IMG/VR virus record: IMGVR_UViG_3300017714_000194
Location: 1-22,455 of that record
Reading direction: 5' to 3' (one strand)
DNA length: 22,455 nucleotides
Source: a virus
Each line of letters begins with the position of its first letter. Positions within the stretch are counted from its first letter, which is position 1. A program made the position numbers and the translations under genes. This document shows, piece after piece, positions 14,191-22,396 of this stretch. The notes below the pieces were generated by a model. That model had not been told where the DNA came from, did not search any database, and saw only the letters and a list, made by a program, of their open reading frames with translations.

Positions 14191-14445
14191 CTATTTGCTA
14201 GACTTATTCCCGTGACATTTCCATTTTCTACGACTTAGATTATTAGGACTATCAGGGTCTTTTCTCCAATCCCCTTTTATCTTATTTGACCTTGCACAAT
14301 AAGCATCACCTTTACTTGTACCGGGTCTAATTCTATCTCCGCCATCTTTCGCTTTACCAGCCTGACCATAAGAAGTTCCTTTTGGAGAGACAAATCTTTT
14401 ACCCTTGTTAGGTTTTTTCTTTTTCAAAACTTCTTCCCAACTCAT
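14191..14445 (-). CDS. MSW-tagged basic protein with CARS...W...WKCHG domain
   Basis: 84 residues: MSWEEVLKKKK, a basic Gly/Lys linker, then GDAYCARSNKIKGDWRKDPD (47-66) and SPNNLSRRKWKCHG (66-79). C50, C77 and H78 could bind a metal. The 'YCARS ... G-W ... SPNNLSRRKWKC' arrangement recurs, as I recall, in small proteins of unrelated phages and giant viruses, where it is not preceded by MSW. That suggests a cargo domain with an added tag (recall unverified). Strongly basic, so DNA or RNA contact is plausible. GAGGG precedes the start. Confidence 0.6.
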   Translation of the reverse strand: MSWEEVLKKKKPNKGKRFVSPKGTSYGQAGKAKDGGDRIRPGTSKGDAYCARSNKIKGDWRKDPDSPNNLSRRKWKCHGNKSSK

Positions 14446-14451
14446 AATCTT

Positions 14452-14715
14452 TCAGCCCTCTATTCTTTGGTAGACTTTTTTTCCTGCTTTTGTTCTAGGA
14501 ACATGTTGCTTGCCTTTCTTTCTACCTGCTCTTTTCTTTCTGTTCTCTGCGGCTCTTTGTTTGGGAGTTAATGACTCAGCAACTGCTCTAGGAGCATATC
14601 TTCCTTTCTTTCCTTTTCCTCCCATATCTACCCAATCTTCATCTTTCCATTCTACCATAGACTGTTGTGAGGGTTGTAAATTTTTCTTTTTAATCAAGTC
14701 AAACCAATTAATCAC
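14452..14715 (-). CDS. Tag-bearing (MINWFDLIKKK) basic small protein, GTG start
   Basis: About 87 residues from a GTG start at 14713-14715. The open frame extends to an ATG at 14749-14751, but the GTG follows GGTGG, aligns the tag (INWFDLIKKK) with the neighbours, and overlaps the preceding stop by 8 bases (GTGATTAA). The body contains a very basic stretch: APRAVAESLTPKQRAAENRK (41-60) followed by a Lys/Arg/Gly-rich region to the end. 'VAESLTPKQR.AENRKKRAG' resembles small basic phage proteins I recall, unverified. Likely nucleic-acid binding; function unknown. Confidence 0.6.
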   Translation of the reverse strand: MINWFDLIKKKNLQPSQQSMVEWKDEDWVDMGGKGKKGRYAPRAVAESLTPKQRAAENRKKRAGRKKGKQHVPRTKAGKKVYQRIEG

Positions 14716-14908
14716 GATACCCACCACCTGCTTTCTTGTATCTTGCAGCAAGTAACTGTGCTTTTCTTGCAGACCATTGACCTTTTCTACCGCCTTTGCT
14801 TCCTGCTTTTATTCGTTGGAATATCCTCTTTCTCATACCGGGCTTAGTATAATTACCCGCTTGGTTAACTGTTGATTTCTTTCTCTTAATAACGTCAAAC
14901 CAACTCAT
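14708..14908 (-). CDS. MSW-tagged basic protein with GQWSARKAQLL domain
   Basis: 66 residues: MSWFDVIKRKK then a compact basic domain, YTKPGMRKRIFQRIKAGSKG (20-39) and GQWSARKAQLLAARYKKAGG (43-62), ending GGYRD. This 'YT.P.LR..I..GSKGG..GQWSARKAQLL...Y...GGGY' module is, from memory, a small domain of unknown function (I recall it as DUF5872-like) found alone in giant viruses and phages. Here it is joined to the MSW tag. Basic and probably nucleic-acid binding. The start shares TAATG with the portal stop after AGGAG. Confidence 0.65.
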   Translation of the reverse strand: MSWFDVIKRKKSTVNQAGNYTKPGMRKRIFQRIKAGSKGGRKGQWSARKAQLLAARYKKAGGGYRD

Positions 14909-16551
14909 TAACCTACTCTCCTTTCAGTACGCTTGTCAACATTTTGATTTCCAGCATCTGCTGGTAATCCAGTAAATCTCTTATCAGGTCCAGTAGACAT
15001 TGATGGTTTGTTTCTAGTTGCAGGTGGATTTTCTTGTGGTTTACTACCACCCATCATCATCTGTTCTTGCATTTGTCCCATTTGACTTGCATCTATATCT
15101 GTTCCAGCATAAGGGTCAAGTTCTACTTTATCTCCACCTTGGCTTGCACCACCTTCACCACCTTCCATTTTTGGCTCAGGTTTAGTATATGAAAATCTCC
15201 CTTCGTCATCCATATTTACTTCAAATCCTAAATTTTTAATTGCTGCTGCTACATTAACTTCTATCTCTCTTTTACGAAGAACAGCAATCTCATCTTCTTC
15301 TTCTGAAGGAGGCAACTTTAACTCCCAATCTGTAATCCCAAATTCCTTAGTCATAAATGGAAACACATAATTATTCCAAATTGTTTGCGCCATTTCTACT
15401 GCTCGATTAGTAACAAGTATTTGCATACCTTCGTTATTTAGTCCACCACTAGCAGAACTGTCTGCCATGAAAACTTTGCTAACTCCAAAAAATCCAGCAA
15501 TCCTATCTCGTAAATCATCTTTAACAGAAATATAGTCCATTTCCTTTAGGCTATCCATGAACTTAATCCACTCAACTCCTCCTTTACCTTCACCTTCTAT
15601 TCCCATAACAGGAATAAAATGTGGGTCTTGCTCCATCTTATCTTTGACTCCTCGCCAAAAAGATTTCATAGATTCCATATTTCTTGTTTGTACTGTCAAC
15701 AGTCCTCTTGGCATTCTTGCCTTAGTGTAGGAAGAATTAACATAATTTTCCATAGCAAGCAATGTAGTTATCTGATTCCACATTGTCATAATTGGGGATT
15801 GTCCATATAATCTAGAAGGTGAATATTTACTAAAATGTAATACTTCTCCATCTAAGAAATACTGTTCAGTTCCATTTACTCTATTCACATAATGTACTGG
15901 ATGAAGTTCAGAACCACACATGCCACAAGTATCAGAAATTTCTGTACTAATAAAATCTCTATGATTCAAACATGTAAATCCTTGATGTCCTCTTTCTCCA
16001 TTTTCATCAGCATAAATATGCATAGAAACAGGGTCGCCACGATATACTTCCTTAATACGATGCATTCGTATGTCTCCATTTCCATCAACAAAGTATTCCT
16101 TAACCATAATCATATATGCATCGTCCATTATATTCAAGTCATCTTCTAACTCTTTTAGCACATCAATAAATAATTGTTCACCTTTGTTTACATAACCATC
16201 TAATAATTTATGTATGTATTTTAATTGGTCACGATTAGGCTTGACTAAGTTAGTACTACCACAATCAATACAGGCAGTAGTAGGAGTTTTGTGTTCTCTT
16301 CCACAATCTGTACACTTGACTACAAACTTTTCTTCCCATGTATACCCACGCCTAAATATTTCATTTTTCAATTGAGTAATACAAGTACGTACAATTACAG
16401 ATTGGTAAGTAACGTGATATATTATTGGAGCAGTTATAATATTTGACGGGGCTTTTTCTTGAATACCCGGATTGTAAATGTTTCTGTCTTGGGGCTTAGG
16501 GGTCGTTCTTCGAGTTAATCTCTGAAACAACGTTGGCTTCTTTTCTACCAT
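14908..16551 (-). CDS. Portal protein with two zinc-binding inserts
   Basis: 547 residues from the ATG at 16549-16551. An in-frame start at 16584 would overlap the upstream gene, whose last codons GGAGGAGGAA form this gene's ribosome-binding site. The portal signature 'SPSRLYGQSPIMTMWNQ' (about 244-260), then ALTS-like region and LTVQTRNM, then 'DRIAGFFGVSKVFM', identifies a DNA-packaging portal. Two zinc sites lie in the N-terminal half: C80-C83-C94-C97 (CTDC...CIDC) and C194-H197-C209-C212 (CLNH...CGMC). The C-terminal ~110 residues are Gly/Gln/Pro/Met-rich and disordered. It would form the dodecameric ring at the packaging vertex. Confidence 0.85.
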   Translation of the reverse strand: MVEKKPTLFQRLTRRTTPKPQDRNIYNPGIQEKAPSNIITAPIIYHVTYQSVIVRTCITQLKNEIFRRGYTWEEKFVVKCTDCGREHKTPTTACIDCGSTNLVKPNRDQLKYIHKLLDGYVNKGEQLFIDVLKELEDDLNIMDDAYMIMVKEYFVDGNGDIRMHRIKEVYRGDPVSMHIYADENGERGHQGFTCLNHRDFISTEISDTCGMCGSELHPVHYVNRVNGTEQYFLDGEVLHFSKYSPSRLYGQSPIMTMWNQITTLLAMENYVNSSYTKARMPRGLLTVQTRNMESMKSFWRGVKDKMEQDPHFIPVMGIEGEGKGGVEWIKFMDSLKEMDYISVKDDLRDRIAGFFGVSKVFMADSSASGGLNNEGMQILVTNRAVEMAQTIWNNYVFPFMTKEFGITDWELKLPPSEEEDEIAVLRKREIEVNVAAAIKNLGFEVNMDDEGRFSYTKPEPKMEGGEGGASQGGDKVELDPYAGTDIDASQMGQMQEQMMMGGSKPQENPPATRNKPSMSTGPDKRFTGLPADAGNQNVDKRTERRVG

Positions 16552-16552
16552 A

Positions 16553-17923
16553 CTACTCTTCCTCCTCCATCTTGTGGATAACATCGACCACTTCGTTATC
16601 CTTCAAAACTTCTTCTAATTTATCCATAGTAGAATTTTTATCATTATCATAATATTTTACAACACTATCTATGTCAATCTCATACTTTGCGAAATCATAG
16701 TTCTTATCATCCTTATGATTCTCATATTTCATTAATTTAAAGAGTTCTACCTTACGTGCCTTGTACCAATTTGCTTTCTTATGACTTTTTTTCATCCTAA
16801 GTAACTCTAACAATATTTCAGCATTTTTCTTTTTTAATCTAAAATATGGTAAGCATTTGTTAAGTATCTCTCCAACATCATTTCTAGAATAAAAATTTAA
16901 TCTATTAATTGGTTTAGTATCTTGTGGAGATTTTTGGTCTAAATGTAATCTCCCACATCCTAGAGACTTGTGCATTTCTAACATGAATGCTTTCCCTCTG
17001 TCTCCAGTTGCAACTAACCCGACTCTAGGATTATGATTTTTATCCATAGTAATGTAGCCATCTGAATCTATGAAAGCCGCAGTATATGCATAAATATCCT
17101 TTTTTATTTCATCACTCATCTTATACAAAGCACCATTAACAATAGTAATATTTTGTGTCTTAGCCAATTTGGAAATCATTCGTGGAGAAGATTTACGTAA
17201 CAAATTATCCGGTAATCTTTCGTGTACTTGTCTAGCAGATATTCCCTGTTCTTCACTAACTAACTTAACAATATGTCTTTTCAATAATTCTTTTGGGCCT
17301 AAGTTCACAATAGATTGTTTAACTATTTTATTGAACTCGCGTTTACTGTTTGTCATCTGTTTTGTCATTTTAGAATAATCTGAAGAATATGCCATACCAT
17401 CTCTTTCTATACGCGCTTCCCAATATTTACATAAAGTATCGACAACTTCTCTTCTAGTTTTCTCATCTTGAATAAATGATAATTTAATTAATTTTTCTTC
17501 AGAACAAGTCATATCTTTCAAGGCCGACTTATATTTTTTAACCCAATATATTTTTTCTATATTAGAATCTAAATGAGTTGAATATGAAAAAATTAAATTA
17601 TCAATAGATTTTGTAACTGCTATTTTTTTCTCTCCCTTTAGAGTTCTTCTAAATTTTTTGAGTTCTTTAATCATAGCAGGTATGTCTTTACCTTCTATTT
17701 CATATTTTTTAAGTTCTAGATGTATTTCCTTTCTAGCACTAGATAACGTCAACCTATGGTCTTCTGCGAATCTTTTTTCTAATTCAAAATGGTCTGAAAT
17801 AGGTTGGTCATTTAACCAACTAAGTTTCATTTCATCAGTGAGTACTTTTTGTCTATTCTGAAGTTCTTCCTCTTGGTCAGCAAGGTCTGCTGCTTCTCTT
17901 AATTTGTTACCCTTTTCACCCAT
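16553..17923 (-). CDS. Winged-helix plus LAGLIDADG-type endonuclease-like protein
   Basis: 456 residues. Residues 1-200 are helical and charged, with an HTH-like part near 45-75 (FELEKRFAEDHRLTLSSARK). Residues about 205-268 look like a winged helix (LLKRHIVKLVSEEQGISARQ...NGALYKM). Residues about 275-400 form one LAGLIDADG module: YTAAFIDSDGYIT (280-292, acidic D286/D288), then VATGDRGKAFMLEMHKSLGC and PYFRLKKKNAEILLELLRMK. Only one motif copy is present, so a homodimer would be expected. No intein splice signals are seen. It lies between terminase and portal; the N-terminal half may be a small-terminase-type DNA binder, which is speculative. Its start follows TAGGTGATAAC, overlapping the terminase stop. 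Confidence 0.75.
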   Translation of the reverse strand: MGEKGNKLREAADLADQEEELQNRQKVLTDEMKLSWLNDQPISDHFELEKRFAEDHRLTLSSARKEIHLELKKYEIEGKDIPAMIKELKKFRRTLKGEKKIAVTKSIDNLIFSYSTHLDSNIEKIYWVKKYKSALKDMTCSEEKLIKLSFIQDEKTRREVVDTLCKYWEARIERDGMAYSSDYSKMTKQMTNSKREFNKIVKQSIVNLGPKELLKRHIVKLVSEEQGISARQVHERLPDNLLRKSSPRMISKLAKTQNITIVNGALYKMSDEIKKDIYAYTAAFIDSDGYITMDKNHNPRVGLVATGDRGKAFMLEMHKSLGCGRLHLDQKSPQDTKPINRLNFYSRNDVGEILNKCLPYFRLKKKNAEILLELLRMKKSHKKANWYKARKVELFKLMKYENHKDDKNYDFAKYEIDIDSVVKYYDNDKNSTMDKLEEVLKDNEVVDVIHKMEEEE

Positions 17924-17931
17924 GTTATCAC

Positions 17932-19365
17932 CTAAAAATTAATGCCGAGAACACTCGGCCTACCATTGCGAGGACGGGACGGTTCATCAAAGATGTCCAA
18001 GTCATCTAGTAAAATGAACTGATTTCCTGTACCTTGTGATGCTGCGTTAGCCAATGCTAAACTCATTACTAAGTCATCGTGTGCGCCTACTCCTTCAAAT
18101 TTACCACTAGTCGTAATTGAAAACATAGACAGTTCTTCAATTAAGGTATTGGTAAGTCTTCTGCTAGACGCATCCCCATATGGAAAATGCATCTTCCCAT
18201 TTTCTATATTCATTTGTAAATTAAGAATAATTTCCTGTTTGTTTCTCCTAGTAGTATTAAAATCTCTAATATTCAAATCTGACATATTCCTGAGTTCTTG
18301 AGTGAATGCCTTCGCGAAAGTATTCGTTTCAAATAATATTTCTTCCGGCTCAAATATTTTACCTATTATTCTAATCTTTTCAATATTTTCTCTAAATTCA
18401 ATATTTTTTGCTCTATCGACATGTACAATAGTTTTGTTTTGTTCCTTGTCTACTTCTAACACGGTAATTACATTGTAGTCCCCATCAGTAGAAATAGCAG
18501 GGTCAACTCCAACATAATAACGATACCCTTTTTCTTTCCGGTTTCCTAATTTTAAAACGTATTCTTTATCTTTACATTTTTCAATAAAGTCCGGATTAAA
18601 TAAAGCAGTACCAGTCGAGATGGGAACACACAAATATTCTCTTGTAAATTTAAGTGAACCTATTTCCGCCTTCCTTTGCATCAATGCATCATAATCCCAA
18701 CGTTCAGCCCAAAGTGGTTCATTCAATGCATTAAGACATGGATACTTGGTTACAGTATATGCTTCATTCTCTTCTAATTGTGCAAAAATATCAGTATAAG
18801 TAAACGGTGTACCAATCATTCTCAACTTAGATGTGTGATGAAGTGTTGGTATCATGTCTCCAAAGAACCAATCAGTAACTCTTTGAATACCTGCTAGACT
18901 AAATTCTTTCAAAGGGTCGTCAATAATAATCTCTTGAGGATGGAGTCCCCTAATTTGAGAACCGACAGAACGTTCTAAAATTGCGTTACCATTTGTTAAT
19001 TGAATGTTACCAATAGCCCAACCACGACTAGGTTTGAATTGTTTAAGTGCTGGTAAGTTAAAATATCTATCAATTTCTCTCATGTGAACTAGAGTCTGCT
19101 TTTGGTTAGATGATATGTATAACATTTGAAATGGAGGCTCTTGAAATATTAAATTCCAAACTACCCAACTATGCATGAATACAGATTTACCGTGGTCACG
19201 ACTACAAATGATAACTGTTCGATTAGTAGTTTCCATTGACTCTAACCATTCTTGCATATATTTAGGGTACATCATACCTAAGACGTTTTTAAAAAAATAT
19301 GGAAAAGAAGTTTTAGATAATTCCATATCCATTTGTGAAACAAAATCTAGATTATCTATTTCCAA
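17932..19365 (-). CDS. terL: Large terminase subunit (packaging ATPase/nuclease)
   Basis: 477 residues, intact and complete. ATPase: Walker A CSRDHGKS (54-61), Walker B EIIIDD (145-150), and motif III IGTPFTY (184-190). Nuclease: GVDPA with D288, ILFETN with E346, and AHDDLVMS with D430/D431, the RNase H-like acidic set. The motor pulls DNA through the portal and the nuclease cuts it. The gene is followed by the LAGLIDADG-type gene, then the portal, so the packaging genes are contiguous except for that insertion. Start ATG 19363-19365 lies just after the GNAT gene's stop. No intein or split is visible. Confidence 0.93.
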   Translation of the reverse strand: MEIDNLDFVSQMDMELSKTSFPYFFKNVLGMMYPKYMQEWLESMETTNRTVIICSRDHGKSVFMHSWVVWNLIFQEPPFQMLYISSNQKQTLVHMREIDRYFNLPALKQFKPSRGWAIGNIQLTNGNAILERSVGSQIRGLHPQEIIIDDPLKEFSLAGIQRVTDWFFGDMIPTLHHTSKLRMIGTPFTYTDIFAQLEENEAYTVTKYPCLNALNEPLWAERWDYDALMQRKAEIGSLKFTREYLCVPISTGTALFNPDFIEKCKDKEYVLKLGNRKEKGYRYYVGVDPAISTDGDYNVITVLEVDKEQNKTIVHVDRAKNIEFRENIEKIRIIGKIFEPEEILFETNTFAKAFTQELRNMSDLNIRDFNTTRRNKQEIILNLQMNIENGKMHFPYGDASSRRLTNTLIEELSMFSITTSGKFEGVGAHDDLVMSLALANAASQGTGNQFILLDDLDIFDEPSRPRNGRPSVLGINF

Positions 19366-19366
19366 T

Positions 19367-19882
19367 TTATCTCCTCAATTGTTGTTGCCACTTAGCAAGT
19401 CTATTATCTAATACTCCTACATTTTGCCTACCGTAGGCTTTGATTTCTTTTTGATACACACCCATAGGAATCTCACTAGGTACTTCTACATCTTCTAAAT
19501 TAAATTTCCACCCTTGGTCTTCCCAATGTTTAATCCATTTATTTTTTGAAAATGTACTAATATTAACAGAAGCAATCGATGGCTTCTGTCTTAATATTCT
19601 TAATCTTCTTTGATTTAACAAATACGAAACTCCACTACCTCTTTCTTTTGGAGTGGTATAAATTCCGGCAGTAGCGTAAAAAGAACCATTGTCCTCAAAA
19701 CCTGCATAACCAACAGGTTTGTTTTTTGACAGAGCAATAAAATATTCAGGGTTAGTAGTAGTTAATGTAGTTTTTAAGGTTGGTCTTTGTTTTCTAGGTA
19801 ATTTTTGGTCATCGGGATTATTTGAATTCCATAAATTTAACATCTCTTTCTCAGAGTATATTTTATCGGGAACTTCAACCAT
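19367..19882 (-). CDS. GNAT-family N-acetyltransferase-like protein
   Basis: 171 residues from the ATG at 19880-19882. A GTG at 19889-19891 overlaps the GGTGA site and is rejected. The central part matches the GNAT fold. Strand region FIALSKNKPVGYAGFED is followed by motif A GIYTTPKERGSGVSYLLN (73-90), where RGSG contributes the acetyl-CoA pyrophosphate-binding loop, then a helix. A C-terminal tail ends in Arg-rich DNRLAKWQQQLRR. It lies between the 834-residue protein and terL, an unusual place for an acetyltransferase. Substrate unknown; a virion or packaging protein is one possibility. The match is moderate. Confidence 0.65.
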   Translation of the reverse strand: MVEVPDKIYSEKEMLNLWNSNNPDDQKLPRKQRPTLKTTLTTTNPEYFIALSKNKPVGYAGFEDNGSFYATAGIYTTPKERGSGVSYLLNQRRLRILRQKPSIASVNISTFSKNKWIKHWEDQGWKFNLEDVEVPSEIPMGVYQKEIKAYGRQNVGVLDNRLAKWQQQLRR

Positions 19883-19887
19883 ATATA

Positions 19888-22392
19888 TCACCTAAAATTA
19901 GCCTTTAAGAAATAAATTCCTTCTTTTGAAACACCATGTTTAGTACTAAGATTTTGCATAGAGTCAAAATCATTTACAATATTTTCTAACTCCATAGCAG
20001 TTAAATCCACAGAAAACATACTCTTCATTAAGTTCAAAGTGTCAGAAACATTATCGTAACTATCTACTTTTCCTAACCCATAATATACTGGTTTACCTAA
20101 CATTTTACGAATCTCATCATGTGCTTGTAATATTATAGATTCTTCTTGAGATTTAGTTATGTCCAATTTACTTTCTAAACGAATCAATGTTTTAATTTCG
20201 GTTGCTAAATTTGCTGCACGATACGAAGACTCCCTGTATCTAATATGGTCATATATACCTTCGAAGGGTAATACTCTAGATTTATTTTCTTCATACTCAG
20301 CATTCCATTCATTTGTCATCTTTTCATTACCGATACCAAATTTTTGCGGAGCAATACCATTCTTCTCTAATACATCATGTAAGAAAGCCCCCATTTCCAT
20401 ATTGACTTCATTGGTAACTGTGTTGTCATATACATTACTAATCATAATTGCAAAGGAACGGACTTCACCAATAAATTCTCTTAATCTATTCGATACTGCT
20501 GGTCTAGTCAGAGTATCAAGTAATCTATTAATTTGAGTAAGTTGAGTTTTATTTAGTATAATACCTTCATCCGTAGAAAATTCCATGCGCAACAAATGAA
20601 TAAAAGCATTTTGACTAGCAGGTGTTTCTTTACCTAGAATATTGATATCACGTGGCACTATGTGTGGCAATGAAGATTTCAAAGGTCTAAATCTACTTCT
20701 AGCAGGAATAACAAAATATTCCATAACAGCAGATAAATACTTAGTAAACTTCTCTTCCATCTTTAACTCTGAAAAATCTTTCATTCGTGAACCGCCACGT
20801 CCACCTTCTCTAGCAGGGAACTTGTATTTGTTGCTGCTTCCTCCTGTTGCCCCACGGTCAAAGTCATTACCTACATCAATAAACTCAGAAAGTAATCTTA
20901 GATATTTTTTAGTTTGTTCTACATTAGAAGCGTTGAATAAATTACTAGAGTCATTCATTGGCCCATAAGGAATTTCTCCATATAATTCTTTTTGATATGG
21001 TAAGTAAAATGTTTTCCTAGAACTATCAATAGCCATGTTTTCTATATTATCTAATAACTCATTTAGTGTATCTTCTAATCCTTCAGCATCTATCACGACT
21101 AGAGTATTTCTCAACATAAGTTTAATTTTTTTAATCTCAGAAAGTAAAACAGGTTTACCCTTAAGTCCTACTGCTCCCAATTCGTAAGCATAATGTAAAA
21201 GAGGGTCTGCTGCATTTTCTAGACCTTCATCTAAGTCTTCTAATATACTAGAAAGTTTTTCTTCAATATCCCCATCTTCAACAGAATCATAGTCAAGTTC
21301 ACCTACTTGGCCTCCACCCTTTTCGTTTGAGGTTCTATATCCTCCTTCTTGATAAATTAAATTTTCATTATCTTTATTTTCTTCTACAAATAATTCAAAC
21401 AACTTAACACTGTTAACTAATGGACTATCAGCCGGTAAATTCTTTGCTTCATACTGCATTACATATTGTAGAGTATCTACTTCTATATCAATAAGAGATT
21501 GTACTTCTCTAATGAAATCATTATTTTTACTACCACTTATTAATTTCTTCATAGCCGCAACAAATTCAACATGAGTTTTTCTAAATTCTGCCCATTTTGT
21601 TGTTCCTATTTCTTCCCAATAATCGTATATTGCTTCTCTACGTTTTAGTAATTTTAAATCATATTTACCTAAAAGAGAACCAGCACTTATTTTTTCTACC
21701 GAAATAGGCTGTTCACTCAAATCACCTAATTCGTTTTTTAACCTGTCAATAAAAGGCTTGAGTTTAGATTTAATTTCAAATGGTTGACCTAATAAAAGAC
21801 TATACATATCTTCTTTTTCATTGCGAGGCATCTTCGAACCATCAAACATAATTTCCTTAGAGAAATTTTTAATTGGTTTACTTATTGCCTCTCCACCAAC
21901 TGATAGATTATTTTTAGTATATTTAAATTTAGAAAGTGCTGCTAGTAATTCTTCATCTAATACGTTAGCGTCTGAAAGTTTACCTTCTTCTCTAGAACCC
22001 ATTTCAGATGTTTTAGTTTCTCGGTATACATAATTCAACATACCTATTTGCTGCATACTAGATAGATTTTTGAAATTTCTATATCTTGCAATTAATTTGT
22101 TTCTGAACTTTTCTTGCGCTCTTGCTCCCCCTAAAGCCATAGCATAATTTTGTAATGTAACTTTTCCTTCAGGACTGCGTAGTAATAATGTAGAATCATT
22201 AGCCTCGTCTTTAGCATTTACTACTTTATCAGAAATATCATTTACAGAAAGAAAATCGAATAATGAATTATCTGCAAATCCATTTTTTATTTTTCTTGCT
22301 TCAGCACTAATTTCTTTCACTCCTTCTGCCTCTAAGTCAGATTTTAGCCCTCGCATACCTTCGAACATAAACTTATCAAATCGTTCACTCAT
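19888..22392 (-). CDS. Large helical protein of unknown function (834 residues)
   Basis: The second-largest gene in the window. The product is almost entirely alpha-helical, with acidic loops (about 355-385, ELDYDSVEDGDIEEKLSS), a Gly/Ser/Arg-rich spacer (about 515-540, FDRGATGGSSNKYKF), and a second helical domain (about 550-834). No Walker motif, Cys cluster, membrane helix or protease motif is seen. The start has a perfect GGAGGT seven bases upstream, so it is probably strongly translated. Its position directly upstream of the packaging genes suggests a large virion or internal protein, but I do not recognise a family and do not assign a function. It ends in a TGA within the next gene's GGTGA site. 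Confidence 0.6.
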   Translation of the reverse strand: MSERFDKFMFEGMRGLKSDLEAEGVKEISAEARKIKNGFADNSLFDFLSVNDISDKVVNAKDEANDSTLLLRSPEGKVTLQNYAMALGGARAQEKFRNKLIARYRNFKNLSSMQQIGMLNYVYRETKTSEMGSREEGKLSDANVLDEELLAALSKFKYTKNNLSVGGEAISKPIKNFSKEIMFDGSKMPRNEKEDMYSLLLGQPFEIKSKLKPFIDRLKNELGDLSEQPISVEKISAGSLLGKYDLKLLKRREAIYDYWEEIGTTKWAEFRKTHVEFVAAMKKLISGSKNNDFIREVQSLIDIEVDTLQYVMQYEAKNLPADSPLVNSVKLFELFVEENKDNENLIYQEGGYRTSNEKGGGQVGELDYDSVEDGDIEEKLSSILEDLDEGLENAADPLLHYAYELGAVGLKGKPVLLSEIKKIKLMLRNTLVVIDAEGLEDTLNELLDNIENMAIDSSRKTFYLPYQKELYGEIPYGPMNDSSNLFNASNVEQTKKYLRLLSEFIDVGNDFDRGATGGSSNKYKFPAREGGRGGSRMKDFSELKMEEKFTKYLSAVMEYFVIPARSRFRPLKSSLPHIVPRDINILGKETPASQNAFIHLLRMEFSTDEGIILNKTQLTQINRLLDTLTRPAVSNRLREFIGEVRSFAIMISNVYDNTVTNEVNMEMGAFLHDVLEKNGIAPQKFGIGNEKMTNEWNAEYEENKSRVLPFEGIYDHIRYRESSYRAANLATEIKTLIRLESKLDITKSQEESIILQAHDEIRKMLGKPVYYGLGKVDSYDNVSDTLNLMKSMFSVDLTAMELENIVNDFDSMQNLSTKHGVSKEGIYFLKANFR

Positions 22393-22396
22393 AATA

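Noticed and set aside
16553-17923. Possibility that the LAGLIDADG sequence is an intein in the terminase or portal
   Set aside because: Terminase and portal are both uninterrupted, and no Cys/Ser N-splice or HN-Cys/Ser C-splice junctions are visible. It is a separate gene with its own start and stop.
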